Origin: Streptomyces sp. NRRL S-87
GTDB lineage: Bacteria; Actinomycetota; Actinomycetes; Streptomycetales; Streptomycetaceae
NCBI RefSeq assembly: GCF_000719335.1
Contig: NZ_JOGB01000015.1
Coordinates: 51,937-115,936 of the forward strand
Length of the DNA: 64,000 nucleotides
Direction: 5' to 3'
Of the stretch, positions 36,407 through 44,676 are shown one piece after another. The notes beneath the pieces are model-generated. The model worked only from the letters and a program-made list of their open reading frames with translations, ran no database searches and had not been told where the DNA came from. A program made the position numbers and the translations under genes. Within the stretch, counting starts at the first letter, position 1. The number at the start of each line of letters is the position of its first letter.

Positions 36407-36500
36407 GCGAAGACCTCCGTGCGGCGCGGTCCTGGAAACCCGCCCCATCGGAGGTCTTCGCCGTGCTCAAGACGTTCCGGTGACGACCACGCGCGTGGTC
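36407..36500. terminator. Bidirectional terminator between RTX and PPTase genes
   Basis: GCGAAGACCTCCG (36407-36419) pairs exactly with CGGAGGTCTTCGC (36449-36461), with a smaller GC hairpin inside the loop. A second palindrome, GACCACGC-GCGTGGTC at 36485-36500, overlaps the stop codon of the convergent PPTase gene. Together they can stop transcription from both sides. Confidence 0.7.
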
Positions 36501-37260
36501 AGTCCACCTGGTCCCGCCCGTCCGGTCCGTCCCGCCCGTCCGGCCCCTCCAGCCCGTCCCGCCCGCCCAGCACGGCCCACGCGAGCATCCCGCCGGGGAC
36601 CGGACGGCACGTCACCAGTGCCTCGGGACCGGGCCCGGCGGCCGGGCCGGCGGTGAAACCGCCCGCGCGCGGGCGCAGCCGCACGGCGCGCAGACCCGGC
36701 AGTTCCGCGCCGAGCAGCGGGCTCAGCGCCTTGAACGCCGCCTCCTTCGCCGCGTAGAGCTCCAGCATCCGCCGCTGCGCCGCCGCCGAGGCGCTCACGA
36801 GATCCCGTTCGGCCGGGCCCAGCACCAGATGGGCGGCGGCCGGGGGCGGCCCGCCGAACTCCAGGTCCACGCCCAGCCCGGCCACTTCGGCGGTCCGCGC
36901 GACCACCGCCACCGCCACCCCCCGGGAGTGGCTCACCGAGCCCGTCACGCCCGCCGGGAACTTCGGCCGGGGTCCCTCCCGCAGCACCGGCCCCGCCGCG
37001 ATGCCCGCGTCGCGCAGCGCCCGGCGCAGGGCGCACCTGCCGACGAGGAAGTCCGCGCGCCGCGCGGGCGGCATCTGCGCGGCCAGCGCCAGCTCCGCCT
37101 CGTGCACCGCCGGCGGCGGGCCCTCGTGCACGGACGCGATGCCGAAACCCACGCCCCGCAGTCGCGGCCGTACGCGGTGCAGGTGCCGCGGCAGCGTCTG
37201 TACGGGCACCCAGTCACGCGCCGGGGCCGGCCTGCGGCCCGCCACGCTCTTCACCGTCAC
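36499..37260 (-). CDS. 4'-Phosphopantetheinyl transferase
   Basis: 253 residues of the EntD/Sfp superfamily. Signature blocks are GSVSHSRG (about residue 111), GLGVDLEF with the metal-binding Asp and Glu (about 130) and LELYAAKEAAFKAL (about 165). It transfers phosphopantetheine from CoA to the carrier-protein serine, so it can activate the two acyl carrier proteins of the cluster. GTG at 37260 follows AAGGAGAG by about six bases. It is divergent from the second SRPBCC-like gene. It could also serve other pathways in the cell. Confidence 0.92.
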   Translation of the reverse strand: MTVKSVAGRRPAPARDWVPVQTLPRHLHRVRPRLRGVGFGIASVHEGPPPAVHEAELALAAQMPPARRADFLVGRCALRRALRDAGIAAGPVLREGPRPKFPAGVTGSVSHSRGVAVAVVARTAEVAGLGVDLEFGGPPPAAAHLVLGPAERDLVSASAAAQRRMLELYAAKEAAFKALSPLLGAELPGLRAVRLRPRAGGFTAGPAAGPGPEALVTCRPVPGGMLAWAVLGGRDGLEGPDGRDGPDGRDQVD

Positions 37261-37383
37261 AGGTACTCTCCTTCGGGTCCTCGGAGCACTCGCCCGTCCA
37301 CCGCGGGAGAGTCCACTGAGGAAGAGGACCGGGCGCCGCGGAGTACTCCCGCCACGTGCCGGGTCCCGTCCTTGAGACGGCCG

Positions 37384-37412
37384 TTCACCTGCTCACCTCC
37401 GGGTGTGACAAT
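37384..37412 (+). promoter_or_regulatory. Candidate promoter of the second SRPBCC-like gene
   Basis: TTCACC and GACAAT are separated by 17 bases, and the presumed start point lies about 50 bases before the ATG at 37471. A perfect palindrome, GGAGTACTCC (37340-37349), lies just upstream in the same divergent gap and could be an operator. The call rests on motif resemblance only. Confidence 0.35.
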
Positions 37413-37470
37413 GGCGCCGGGGCGCTCCCCGACGAGGAGCGCGACCTTCCGGTACGGAGGAGCAGACGAC

Positions 37471-37959
37471 ATGAGCGATCTCGGCGCGGCCGCCTGGCCC
37501 CAGGCGGATCTGGACCCTTTGCGGCGTCTGAAGGTCATCGCCGCCGCCGTCCGGGCGCCCATGTACGCGGAACGGCACTACGACGTCCCGCCGGAGCGCC
37601 TGTGGGCGGTGGCCGCCGACCTGGAGAACGAACTCCCGCACATCATCCCGGCGTTGAAGTCCTTCACCCTGCTCGGCGCGGAGGGGGAGCGGCTGACGGC
37701 CCGCGCGGTCGGCCGACTGGGCCTGCCGGAGGCCTTCGACGTCGTCCTGCGTCCCGGGTGGTGCCTGATGCAGAGCCGGACGCTCATGGGGGCGATGGCC
37801 GCGGTGCCCCACGACGGCGGCACGACCTTCGCCTTCGCCTCCGGGCTGCGCAGGCCGGGCGGCGCGCTGCTGAAGCGGCTGGGCCTGTTCGGGACCGAGG
37901 CCCGCGGCCATGCCCTCCTCGACCGCCTCCAGGAACGCATCGACGCCCGCTCCCAGTAG
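37471..37959 (+). CDS. SRPBCC-like protein flanking the cluster (second paralogue)
   Basis: 162 residues, with ATG at 37471 behind GGAGGAG. It shares LDPLRRLKVIAAAV, LWAVAADLENELPHIIPAL and PGWCLMQSRTLMGAMAAVPHDGGT with the protein encoded at 32524-33069. The C-terminal helix (HALLDRLQERIDA) completes an SRPBCC-like layout. Divergent from the PPTase gene, it marks the right edge of the biosynthetic region. Ligand and reaction are unknown. The sequence after its stop is a fragment of an unrelated oxidoreductase, so the locus has been rearranged. Confidence 0.78.
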   Translation: MSDLGAAAWPQADLDPLRRLKVIAAAVRAPMYAERHYDVPPERLWAVAADLENELPHIIPALKSFTLLGAEGERLTARAVGRLGLPEAFDVVLRPGWCLMQSRTLMGAMAAVPHDGGTTFAFASGLRRPGGALLKRLGLFGTEARGHALLDRLQERIDARSQ

Positions 37960-38073
37960 GTGTCCGAGGCCGCCCGGGCCCACAGCGATCTGGAGGCCCG
38001 GCGTACCACCGGCAAGCTGCTCGTCATACCCGGTGCGGCCGCTACCGGACGCCGCGAGGAGACGCAGGGCTGA
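37960..38073 (+). pseudogene. C-terminal fragment of an MDR oxidoreductase
   Basis: Translation directly after the preceding stop gives 37 residues beginning VSEAARAHSDLEARRTTGK, then LLVIPG. EAAxAHxxLExRRTTGKLLLxP is the characteristic C-terminal end of NADPH quinone oxidoreductase-type MDR proteins. The rest of the gene is missing, so this is a leftover of a deleted gene. The GTG at its left end is probably not a real start. Confidence 0.65.
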
Positions 38074-38087
38074 TCGCGGGTGACGAC

Positions 38088-38151
38088 GTCGGGATCTCGG
38101 CGACATGAGAGGTCGAGGGCACGGCCGACCGTCATCGCCGAGATCCCCGAC
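38088..38151. terminator. Terminator between convergent genes
   Basis: GTCGGGATCTCGGCGA (38088-38103) pairs with TCGCCGAGATCCCCGAC (38135-38151) with one unpaired base and a loop of 31 bases. It lies between the oxidoreductase fragment and the stop codon of the convergent MMPL gene, and can act on both strands. Confidence 0.65.
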
Positions 38152-38155
38152 GGCG

Positions 38156-40402
38156 TCAGGCACTCAGCAGGCGTCCCCGGTCGGCATCGACTCCGCCGAC
38201 CGGGCCGCGGGGAAGCATCCGGTCCAGCCACTTCGGCAGCCACCAGTTGGTCCGGCCGAGGAGCGTCATGGTCGCCGGTACGAGCACCATGCGCACGACC
38301 GTGGCGTCGATGAAGATCGCGGTGGCCAGGCCGAGCCCGAACATCTTGGTGGAGGGGTCCTCGGCGACGGCGAACGACAGGAAGACCGCCACCATGATGA
38401 GGGCGGCCGAGGTGATGATCCGGGCGGTGCCCGAGACGCCCTCGACGACCGCCGTGCCGTTGTCGCCGGTGCGCAGGTACTCCTCGCGTACGCGGGAGAG
38501 GAGGAACACCTCGTAGTCCATCGACAGGCCGAACAGGATGGCGAAGAGGAACATCGGGATGAACGACACGATCGGAACCGTCGCTTCCAGCCCGATGAGC
38601 GCGCCTCCCCAGCCCCACTGGAAGACCGCGACCATGATGCCGTAGGCCGCGCCGATGCTCAGCAGATTCAGCAGCACCGCCTTGAGCGGTACGAGTACCG
38701 AGCGGAAGACCAGCATCAGCAGCAGGAACGACATCGCCAGCACGGCGGCGACGAGCCCCGGCAGGCGTTGGCTGGTGCGTCGGCCCACGTCGGACAGACT
38801 CGCGGCGGCGCCGCCGACGTGGGCCCGGGCCGGGCCGTGCCCGACCGCGGTGGGCAGCACGCGGGTGCGCAGCCGGGCGATGGTGTCGGCCGTGGCCTTG
38901 TCCTGAGGACCGGTGGTCGGGAACACCACGAGGGTCGCGATGCCGGTGGCCCGGTCGATGTGCGCCGGCGCGACGGACGCGATGCCCGGGTCCGCCGCGA
39001 CCGCTGCGACGAGCCGGTCCAGCACTGCCGGGTCACCGGCGGGGTCCGCGGCGACGACGAGGGGACCGTTGGTGCCCGGACCGAACCCCTCGGCGACGAG
39101 GTCGTAGGCGCGGCGCTCGGTACGGCTGCGGGGCAGTGAGCCGTCGTCGGGCAGGCCGACGCGCAGGCCGAGCACGGGCAGCGTCGCGGTGAGCAGCAGT
39201 CCCGCCGCGCCGATCGCGTACAGCACCGGGTGCCGGCTGACGTGCCCGATCCAGCGCCGCCAACCGCGGGCGGGAGCGGCGCCCGCCACCCTGTCCCGCT
39301 GCCGTACGAGTCGGCCCGGCTTCCCGCTCTGCAGAGCCCGGCCGATCCGGCCGGGCCGGGCCAGGCGGAGGCCGGCGGCGCCGAGGAAGGCCGGCAGAAG
39401 CGTCACCGACGCGACCACCATGGTCAGAACGACGATCGAGACGGCGAGCCCGCCCACCGTCATGAACGGCACGTTCGCGACCGCCAGGCCGAGGATCGAT
39501 ACGACGACGACGCCGCCGGCGAAGACCACGGGCCTCCCCGCCGTGGCCACCGCCCGCCCCGCCGCCTCGTGGGGATCGAGCCCGCGCGCGAGGTACTCCC
39601 GGTGCCTGGCGAGCACGAACAGCGCGTAGTCGATGCCCACTCCGAGCCCGACCATGCTGCCCAGGACGGGGGCGAAGGTCGGGACGTCCGTCACCCCCGC
39701 CAGTACCGTCATCGTGGCAACTCCGATGGTCAGCCCGAAGACCGCCATGCCGATCGGCAGCGCGGCGGCGACGAGCGAACCGAACGCCAGGAACAGGATC
39801 GCGGCCGCGGCGAGGAGGCCGATCAGCTCGCTCGCGCCGCCGTCGGGGTCGGAGAAGGCGTAGAAGAGGTTCCCGCCCATCTCGATGCGCAGGGGCAGCT
39901 CGGCGCGCAGCCGGCCACCGAGATCGACGAGGGCGTCGAGGTCTTCGGCCGACAGCCGGCTCTGGTCGGGATACTGCACCCGGACGACCGCGATCCGCCC
40001 GTCGGCCGAGACGAGGCCGCCGCGCACGGCGGTGTCCCCGCGTGCGTCGAGTGCCCCCGCCGGGTCGCTCGTGCCGAGCACGTGCGGCAGCCGCTTCACC
40101 TCGGTCTGCAGACGCGTGAGAGCGGTGCGCGCGCTGCCGCGGTCGAAGAACGTCGCACCGTCGTCGAGGGGGGTCACGACCACGTGGGCGGTCATCCCCT
40201 CCTGGCCGGGCCCGGCCCGCTCGATCAGTTGCGCGGCCCGTTCGGAGTCCAGTCCCGGAGCGGTCATCGAGTCCGCGGTCCGCCCGCCGACGGCGATCGC
40301 GGCGAGGACGGCGAGCGTGGCGGCGGTCAGCCATGCCGCGATCACCCGCCAGGGATGGCGGGCGGCGCTTGCGCCCAGGCGCAACAGGGCTTTCGAGAGC
40401 AT
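38156..40402 (-). CDS. MMPL-family (RND) exporter, second
   Basis: 748 residues with the duplicated MMPL layout; GVGIDYALFVLARHREYLARG near residue 255 and FGLSMDYEVFLLSRVREEYL near 630 hold the Asp-Tyr relay residues. The start is the ATG at 40402 seven bases after TTGGAGGA, which excludes a long in-frame N-terminal extension. It is divergent from a two-component pair, its probable regulator. Because it lies outside the cluster terminators and is oriented away from it, a general lipid or drug export role is as likely as a role in cluster-product export. Confidence 0.92.
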   Translation of the reverse strand: MLSKALLRLGASAARHPWRVIAAWLTAATLAVLAAIAVGGRTADSMTAPGLDSERAAQLIERAGPGQEGMTAHVVVTPLDDGATFFDRGSARTALTRLQTEVKRLPHVLGTSDPAGALDARGDTAVRGGLVSADGRIAVVRVQYPDQSRLSAEDLDALVDLGGRLRAELPLRIEMGGNLFYAFSDPDGGASELIGLLAAAAILFLAFGSLVAAALPIGMAVFGLTIGVATMTVLAGVTDVPTFAPVLGSMVGLGVGIDYALFVLARHREYLARGLDPHEAAGRAVATAGRPVVFAGGVVVVSILGLAVANVPFMTVGGLAVSIVVLTMVVASVTLLPAFLGAAGLRLARPGRIGRALQSGKPGRLVRQRDRVAGAAPARGWRRWIGHVSRHPVLYAIGAAGLLLTATLPVLGLRVGLPDDGSLPRSRTERRAYDLVAEGFGPGTNGPLVVAADPAGDPAVLDRLVAAVAADPGIASVAPAHIDRATGIATLVVFPTTGPQDKATADTIARLRTRVLPTAVGHGPARAHVGGAAASLSDVGRRTSQRLPGLVAAVLAMSFLLLMLVFRSVLVPLKAVLLNLLSIGAAYGIMVAVFQWGWGGALIGLEATVPIVSFIPMFLFAILFGLSMDYEVFLLSRVREEYLRTGDNGTAVVEGVSGTARIITSAALIMVAVFLSFAVAEDPSTKMFGLGLATAIFIDATVVRMVLVPATMTLLGRTNWWLPKWLDRMLPRGPVGGVDADRGRLLSA

Positions 40403-40575
40403 CGGGTCCTCCAACCACCTCGTCGGCCGTCTTGTACGGCCGCCGATGCCGAGGCTCGTCGCCACGGCGCTCCGCGGCATCGGCCCGCGGGCCGCGGATC
40501 CGTCGGCCCCAGGGCGGAGTGACGACCCGTCCTTTCGGCCGATGCGCGGCACGCCGCGGTCCCTAAGGTGAGAAC

Positions 40576-41748
40576 GTGCTGCGAAACGACCTGAAGACCC
40601 TGTGGACCGAACCCCGGCCGCCCGACGCGCCCGCCCGGCTGCGGCGGGACTGGGCGCTGCTCGCCGCGGGCCTTGCCGGTGTGGCGCTGGAGGCCACCCT
40701 GCGCGAGAACGTCGTGTGGCGGCCGGTGGCGGTGGCGCTCGCCGTATGGCTGTGGCTGCTGCCCCTGTGGCGCCGGACCCGCCCGCTGGCGATGGTGGCG
40801 CTGGGGTTCGGCTCGGTGGTCCTGCCTCCGTTGGCCTCGCTCGTCGCCGCACCGCGCGAGCCGGTCGGCCTGTACACCGGCGCGGTCGTGCTCGTGCTGG
40901 TGTACGCGCTGCCCCGGTGGGGATCGGGACGCGAGATCGTGCTGGGCGGCGCGGTGATCCTCGCGGCGGGCGCGCTGTGTGTCGTCACGGACGGGACCCC
41001 GGTCGTCGAAAAGGTCGTGGGCTTCGTCTTCCTGCTGCTGCCCGGCGTGGTCGGGGCTGCCGTGCGGTTCCGGGTGACCGCTCGCGAGCGGCAGTTGGAG
41101 CAGCTGCGCTCCCGCGAGCGCGAGCAGCTCGCCCGGGAACTTCACGACACGGTGGCCCACCACGTGTCGGCCATGGTGATCATCGCCCAGGCGGGCCGGG
41201 TGCTCGCGGGCACCGACCCGTCCGCCGCCGTCGAGGCGCTGGAGGGTGTCGAGGAGGAAGGGGCGCGCACGCTGGAGGAAATGCGCGCCATGGTCGCCGC
41301 GCTGCGCGACCGCGGGGTCGGCGCCGAGCTGGCGCCCCCGGCCGGAGTCGCGGATCTGGAGCGCCTGGTGCGCACCCCGGGCGGTCGCCTCAGGGTCGAC
41401 CTGGGGCTCGACGGCGAACTGGACGCGCTGCCCCCGGCCGTGGACGCCGCCGTCTACCGGATCGTGCAGGAGTCGGTGACCAACGCGCTGCGCCATGCGG
41501 TCGACGCGAGCGAGCTCGTCGTCCGGGTCGCCGCGGAACGGCACACGGTACGGGTGAGCGTGCGCGACAACGGCCGGCGCACCGGCCGGGGTCGTGACGG
41601 ATACGGACTCACCGGACTGCGCGAGCGCGCGACCCTGCTCGGCGGCACACTACGGGCCGGCCCGGGTACCGAGCGGGGCTGGCACGTCGAAGCCGAACTG
41701 CCGAGAGCGAGGAGCGAGAGCGGTGTCCATTCGCGTCCTCGTCGCTGA
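40576..41748 (+). CDS. Sensor histidine kinase (NarL-type, HisKA_3)
   Basis: 390 residues. About four membrane segments in the first 160 residues precede the dimerisation motif ARELHDTVAHHVSAM, whose first His is the phosphorylated residue, and the ATPase N-box VQESVTNALRHA; the G-box region is YGLTGLRERATLLGG. GTG at 40576 follows TAAGGTGAG. It overlaps the response-regulator gene by 26 bases. Divergent from the second MMPL gene, it probably senses a membrane or cell-envelope signal that controls the exporter. Confidence 0.93.
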   Translation: MLRNDLKTLWTEPRPPDAPARLRRDWALLAAGLAGVALEATLRENVVWRPVAVALAVWLWLLPLWRRTRPLAMVALGFGSVVLPPLASLVAAPREPVGLYTGAVVLVLVYALPRWGSGREIVLGGAVILAAGALCVVTDGTPVVEKVVGFVFLLLPGVVGAAVRFRVTARERQLEQLRSREREQLARELHDTVAHHVSAMVIIAQAGRVLAGTDPSAAVEALEGVEEEGARTLEEMRAMVAALRDRGVGAELAPPAGVADLERLVRTPGGRLRVDLGLDGELDALPPAVDAAVYRIVQESVTNALRHAVDASELVVRVAAERHTVRVSVRDNGRRTGRGRDGYGLTGLRERATLLGGTLRAGPGTERGWHVEAELPRARSESGVHSRPRR

Positions 41749-42385
41749 CGACCAGACGATCATCCGCACCGGGTTGCGGATCATGCTGAACGCCCAGCCC
41801 GGCATCGAGGTGGTCGGCGAGGCCGCCGACGGGCGGGAAGCGGTACGGCTGGCCCGCGAACTACGTCCCGACGTCTGCCTCTTCGACATCCGCACGCCCG
41901 TGCTCGACGGGCTCGAGGCCACCCGGCTGGTCGCCGGCCCGGGCGTCGCCGACCCGCTGGCCGTGGTCGTCATCACCACGTTCGACCTCGACGAGTACGT
42001 CTACGGCTCACTGCGCGCCGGCGCCCGCGGATTCCTCCTCAAGGACACGGGACCGGACCTTCTGGCGCAGGCCGTACGGTCGGCGTCCGACGGTGAGGCG
42101 CTCATCGCGCCCAGCGTCACCGTCCGTCTGCTCCAGGCATTCGCGGACCTGCCCACCGGCCGGCCCGCGGCCCAGCCGGTCTCCCCCCTCACCGCCCGCG
42201 AGGAGCAGGTGCTCCTCGCCGTCGCTCGGGGGCTGACCAACACCGAGATCGCCGATGCACTGCACATCAGCCTCAGCACGGTGAAGACGCATCTGGCCAG
42301 CCTGATGGCCAAACTCGGCGCCCGCAACCGGGTCGAGATCGCGATGTGGGCCTACGAAACGCGCCGTGTCCTCCCCGGAACCTGA
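41723..42385 (+). CDS. LuxR/NarL-family response regulator
   Basis: 220 residues. The receiver domain has the acidic pair in VLVADDQ, the phosphorylation Asp in VCLFDIRTPVLDG and the Lys in FLLKDTG. The C-terminal helix-turn-helix (SPLTAREEQVLLAVARGLTNTEIADALHISLSTVKTHLASL) is of the LuxR type. The GTG at 41723 behind AGGAGCGAGAG lies within the end of the kinase gene, so the two are translationally coupled. Confidence 0.95.
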   Translation: MSIRVLVADDQTIIRTGLRIMLNAQPGIEVVGEAADGREAVRLARELRPDVCLFDIRTPVLDGLEATRLVAGPGVADPLAVVVITTFDLDEYVYGSLRAGARGFLLKDTGPDLLAQAVRSASDGEALIAPSVTVRLLQAFADLPTGRPAAQPVSPLTAREEQVLLAVARGLTNTEIADALHISLSTVKTHLASLMAKLGARNRVEIAMWAYETRRVLPGT

Positions 42386-42629
42386 GCCGGGTGCCGGGCC
42401 ATGTCCCGTAAGCGCGCCCCAGGGCTGCCCGGCGGATCAGCGTACGGGTGAAGGACGAAGCGCCCCGGGCAGATGTCGCGGAAACCCGGGGTGGCGGGGG
42501 CATGCTGAGGTGTCGACGGCCGCATGACGCGCCCCGGTCACCCCCGGCCGCCGACCCACGGCCCCCGACCGCCACCGCAGACCGCCGCCCGTCGTACGAC
42601 GCCCGCCCGCCGGGAAGCTACGGAGACCC

Positions 42630-43883
42630 ATGTCCGCGCCCCCCGCCCCCGAAGCCACGGCCGCCACCCTGCTGCGCCGCCCGCAGATCTGGGTGGTCCC
42701 CACCGTCCTGACGGGACTGCTCGCCCTTCTGGTGTCCCTGCTCTACATGGGCGGCATCGTCAACCCCAACGGGGAGCTCCACGACCTGCCCATCGCCCTC
42801 GTCGACGACGACACCGGCCCGCCGGACCTGGGCGGGAGGATCACCGCTGCCATCGCCGCCGACTCCGCGGGCGGCAAGGCCGACTGGCGGGTGATGACCC
42901 GCGCCGAGGCCGAGGACCAGCTGGACTCCGGGAAGGTCTACGGGGCACTGGTGGTCCCGGCCGGCTTCTCGGACGCCGTCGCGGCGCTCACGACGTCCGG
43001 CGCCACCCACCGGCCGACGATGCTCGTGCTCACCAATCCCGGCAAGGGCAGCCTCGGGTCCTCCCTGGCCAGCCAGATCAGCACCAAGGCGGCCCGCACC
43101 GCGTCGCTCTCCGTCGGCCGCCAGCTGACGCAGACGGGCGCCGCCGCCCGGGCCACCCCCACGACCAAGGTGCTGCTCGCGGACCCGGTCGACGTGGTCA
43201 CCCGGGTCGGGCACCCCATCGGCGGCCACAGCGGTCTGGGCCTCTCGGCCTTCTACTACACCCTGCTGCTGGTCCTGGCCGGGTTCATGGGCGGCAACGT
43301 CATCAGCAACGGCGTGGACACCGCCCTCGGTTACGCCGACAATGAGATCGGCCCCTGGCACACCCGGCGGCCCACCGTACCGATCAGCCGCACCCAGACC
43401 CTGCTGCTCAAGATGGTGATGACGGCGGGCATCACGGTGGTGAGCGCCGCACTCGTGATGCTGGCCTGCATCACGATCCTGGGCATGGACGTCTCCCACG
43501 TGCCGCTGCTGGGCATCTACTCCTACTGCGCGGCCCTCGCGGTCGGCCTGGGCGTCCAGGCCATCAACGCCGCCTTCGGCGGGATCGGCCAGCTGGTGTC
43601 CATGTTCGTCTTCATCGTGCTCGGCCTCCCGTCGTCGGGCGCCACCATCCCCCTCCAGGCGGTCCCCGCGTTCTACCGGTTCCTGTCCTACTTCGAACCG
43701 ATGCGCCAGCTCAGCGACGGCGTCCGCGCGATCCTCTACTTCGACGCCCGCGGCGACGCCGGTCTCACCCGCTCGTGGATCATGATCGGGGTCGGCACCG
43801 TGCTCGCGCTGCTGTTCGGCTTCGGCATGACGACCTACTACGACCGCACGGGCCACAAGCGGCTCACGCCCCAGCCCGCCTGA
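42630..43883 (+). CDS. ABC-2/YhgE-Pip-like membrane protein
   Basis: 417 residues. One membrane segment near the N-terminus (WVVPTVLTGLLALLVSLLYM) is followed by an extracytoplasmic domain of about 190 residues (LPIALVDDDTG, GALVVPAGFSDAVAAL, VLTNPGKGSLGSSLA) and then about five segments at the C-terminus. This layout fits the YhgE/Pip and DUF3533 membrane proteins and the permease part of ABC-2 exporters. No ATPase gene is adjacent. ATG at 42630 follows ACGGAGACC. The C-terminal codons run into an 18-base tandem repeat and a strong terminator. Function unknown; it may take part in export or cell-envelope traffic. Confidence 0.8.
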   Translation: MSAPPAPEATAATLLRRPQIWVVPTVLTGLLALLVSLLYMGGIVNPNGELHDLPIALVDDDTGPPDLGGRITAAIAADSAGGKADWRVMTRAEAEDQLDSGKVYGALVVPAGFSDAVAALTTSGATHRPTMLVLTNPGKGSLGSSLASQISTKAARTASLSVGRQLTQTGAAARATPTTKVLLADPVDVVTRVGHPIGGHSGLGLSAFYYTLLLVLAGFMGGNVISNGVDTALGYADNEIGPWHTRRPTVPISRTQTLLLKMVMTAGITVVSAALVMLACITILGMDVSHVPLLGIYSYCAALAVGLGVQAINAAFGGIGQLVSMFVFIVLGLPSSGATIPLQAVPAFYRFLSYFEPMRQLSDGVRAILYFDARGDAGLTRSWIMIGVGTVLALLFGFGMTTYYDRTGHKRLTPQPA

Positions 43884-43957
43884 ACCCCCCAGCCCGCCTG
43901 AACCCACCGGCCCGCCTGAACCCACCGGCCCCCGGGCACCCGCCCGGGGGCCGGTGG
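43874..43957 (+). terminator. 18-base repeats and terminator after the membrane protein gene
   Basis: Three copies of GCCCGCCTGAACCC at 43874, 43892 and 43910 (period 18), the first spanning the stop codon, lead into a perfect hairpin: CCACCGGCCCCCGGGC (43922-43937) and GCCCGGGGGCCGGTGG (43942-43957) with a four-base loop. The hairpin can also serve the convergent sigma factor gene, which ends at 43968. Confidence 0.8.
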
Positions 43958-43967
43958 CGGCCCAACG

Positions 43968-44495
43968 TCAGGCCCAGGCCTTGCGGAACGCCTCGCGCGC
44001 GCGGAAGAGCCGTGACCGCACCGTGCCCACCGGGATCCGCAGGGCTTCGGAGACCTCCTGCTCGTCCAGCCCCTCGACGTGCCGCATCGCGAGCACGAGC
44101 CGGTGCTCGGGAGTCAGGCGACCGAGCACGTCCTCGATGTCGGCGGACAGTTCCACGTCCACGCCCTCCGCCGCGCGGTCGGCGATCTCGGCCACCACCA
44201 CGCGGCTGCGGCGCTTGGCGTACCGCAGCGCCTCCCGGGCGGCTATCGCCCGCGCCCAACCGAACAGCGCCTCCGGCGACTTGAGCTGGCCGATGTTACG
44301 GAAGATCGCGATCAGCGCCTCCTGTGCCGCGTCGGGACCGTCCTCCAGGGCGATCGGTCCGCAGACGCGCGCCACCCGCGGCGTCAGTACGCTCAACAAC
44401 TCGTCCATGGCCAGCGCGTCCCCCCGCTGTGCCCCCCGCACGAGCTCCGCCACCCGTTCCGGCTCCTCCGCCGTCCCGTTCGCAGTGCCTGCCAT
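43968..44495 (-). CDS. ECF-type sigma factor
   Basis: 175 residues with sigma regions 2 (MDELLSVLTPRVARVCGP to AREALRYAKRR) and 4 (LGRLTPEHRLVLAMRHVEGLDEQEVSEALRIPVGTVRSRLFRAREAFRKAW) and no C-terminal extension. It directs RNA polymerase to a stress or envelope regulon. The start is the ATG at 44495 (MAGTANG); a longer frame upstream has no ribosome binding site. No anti-sigma gene is evident beside it; the next minus-strand gene upstream encodes an unrelated-looking secreted protein. Confidence 0.9.
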   Translation of the reverse strand: MAGTANGTAEEPERVAELVRGAQRGDALAMDELLSVLTPRVARVCGPIALEDGPDAAQEALIAIFRNIGQLKSPEALFGWARAIAAREALRYAKRRSRVVVAEIADRAAEGVDVELSADIEDVLGRLTPEHRLVLAMRHVEGLDEQEVSEALRIPVGTVRSRLFRAREAFRKAWA

Positions 44496-44676
44496 TCCTG
44501 TGCCCCCATTGCCGCCCGGCGGTCGGGCCCTGCAACAGGCCCCGCCCGACGGCACTTTCCATCATCGAACCGACAGATCCCTTGCTTGCGCTCGCACGAT
44601 CCGCAGGTAACACATGAGCCCCCTGTTCTGTGCCGGCGTCCGACCCCGCGCCGCGCCGTGGCGGCGGGGTGCGGCA

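Noticed and set aside
37960-38073. A genuine small gene after the second SRPBCC-like gene
   Set aside because: The sequence is the tail of a larger oxidoreductase family and has no ribosome binding site, so a remnant is more likely.
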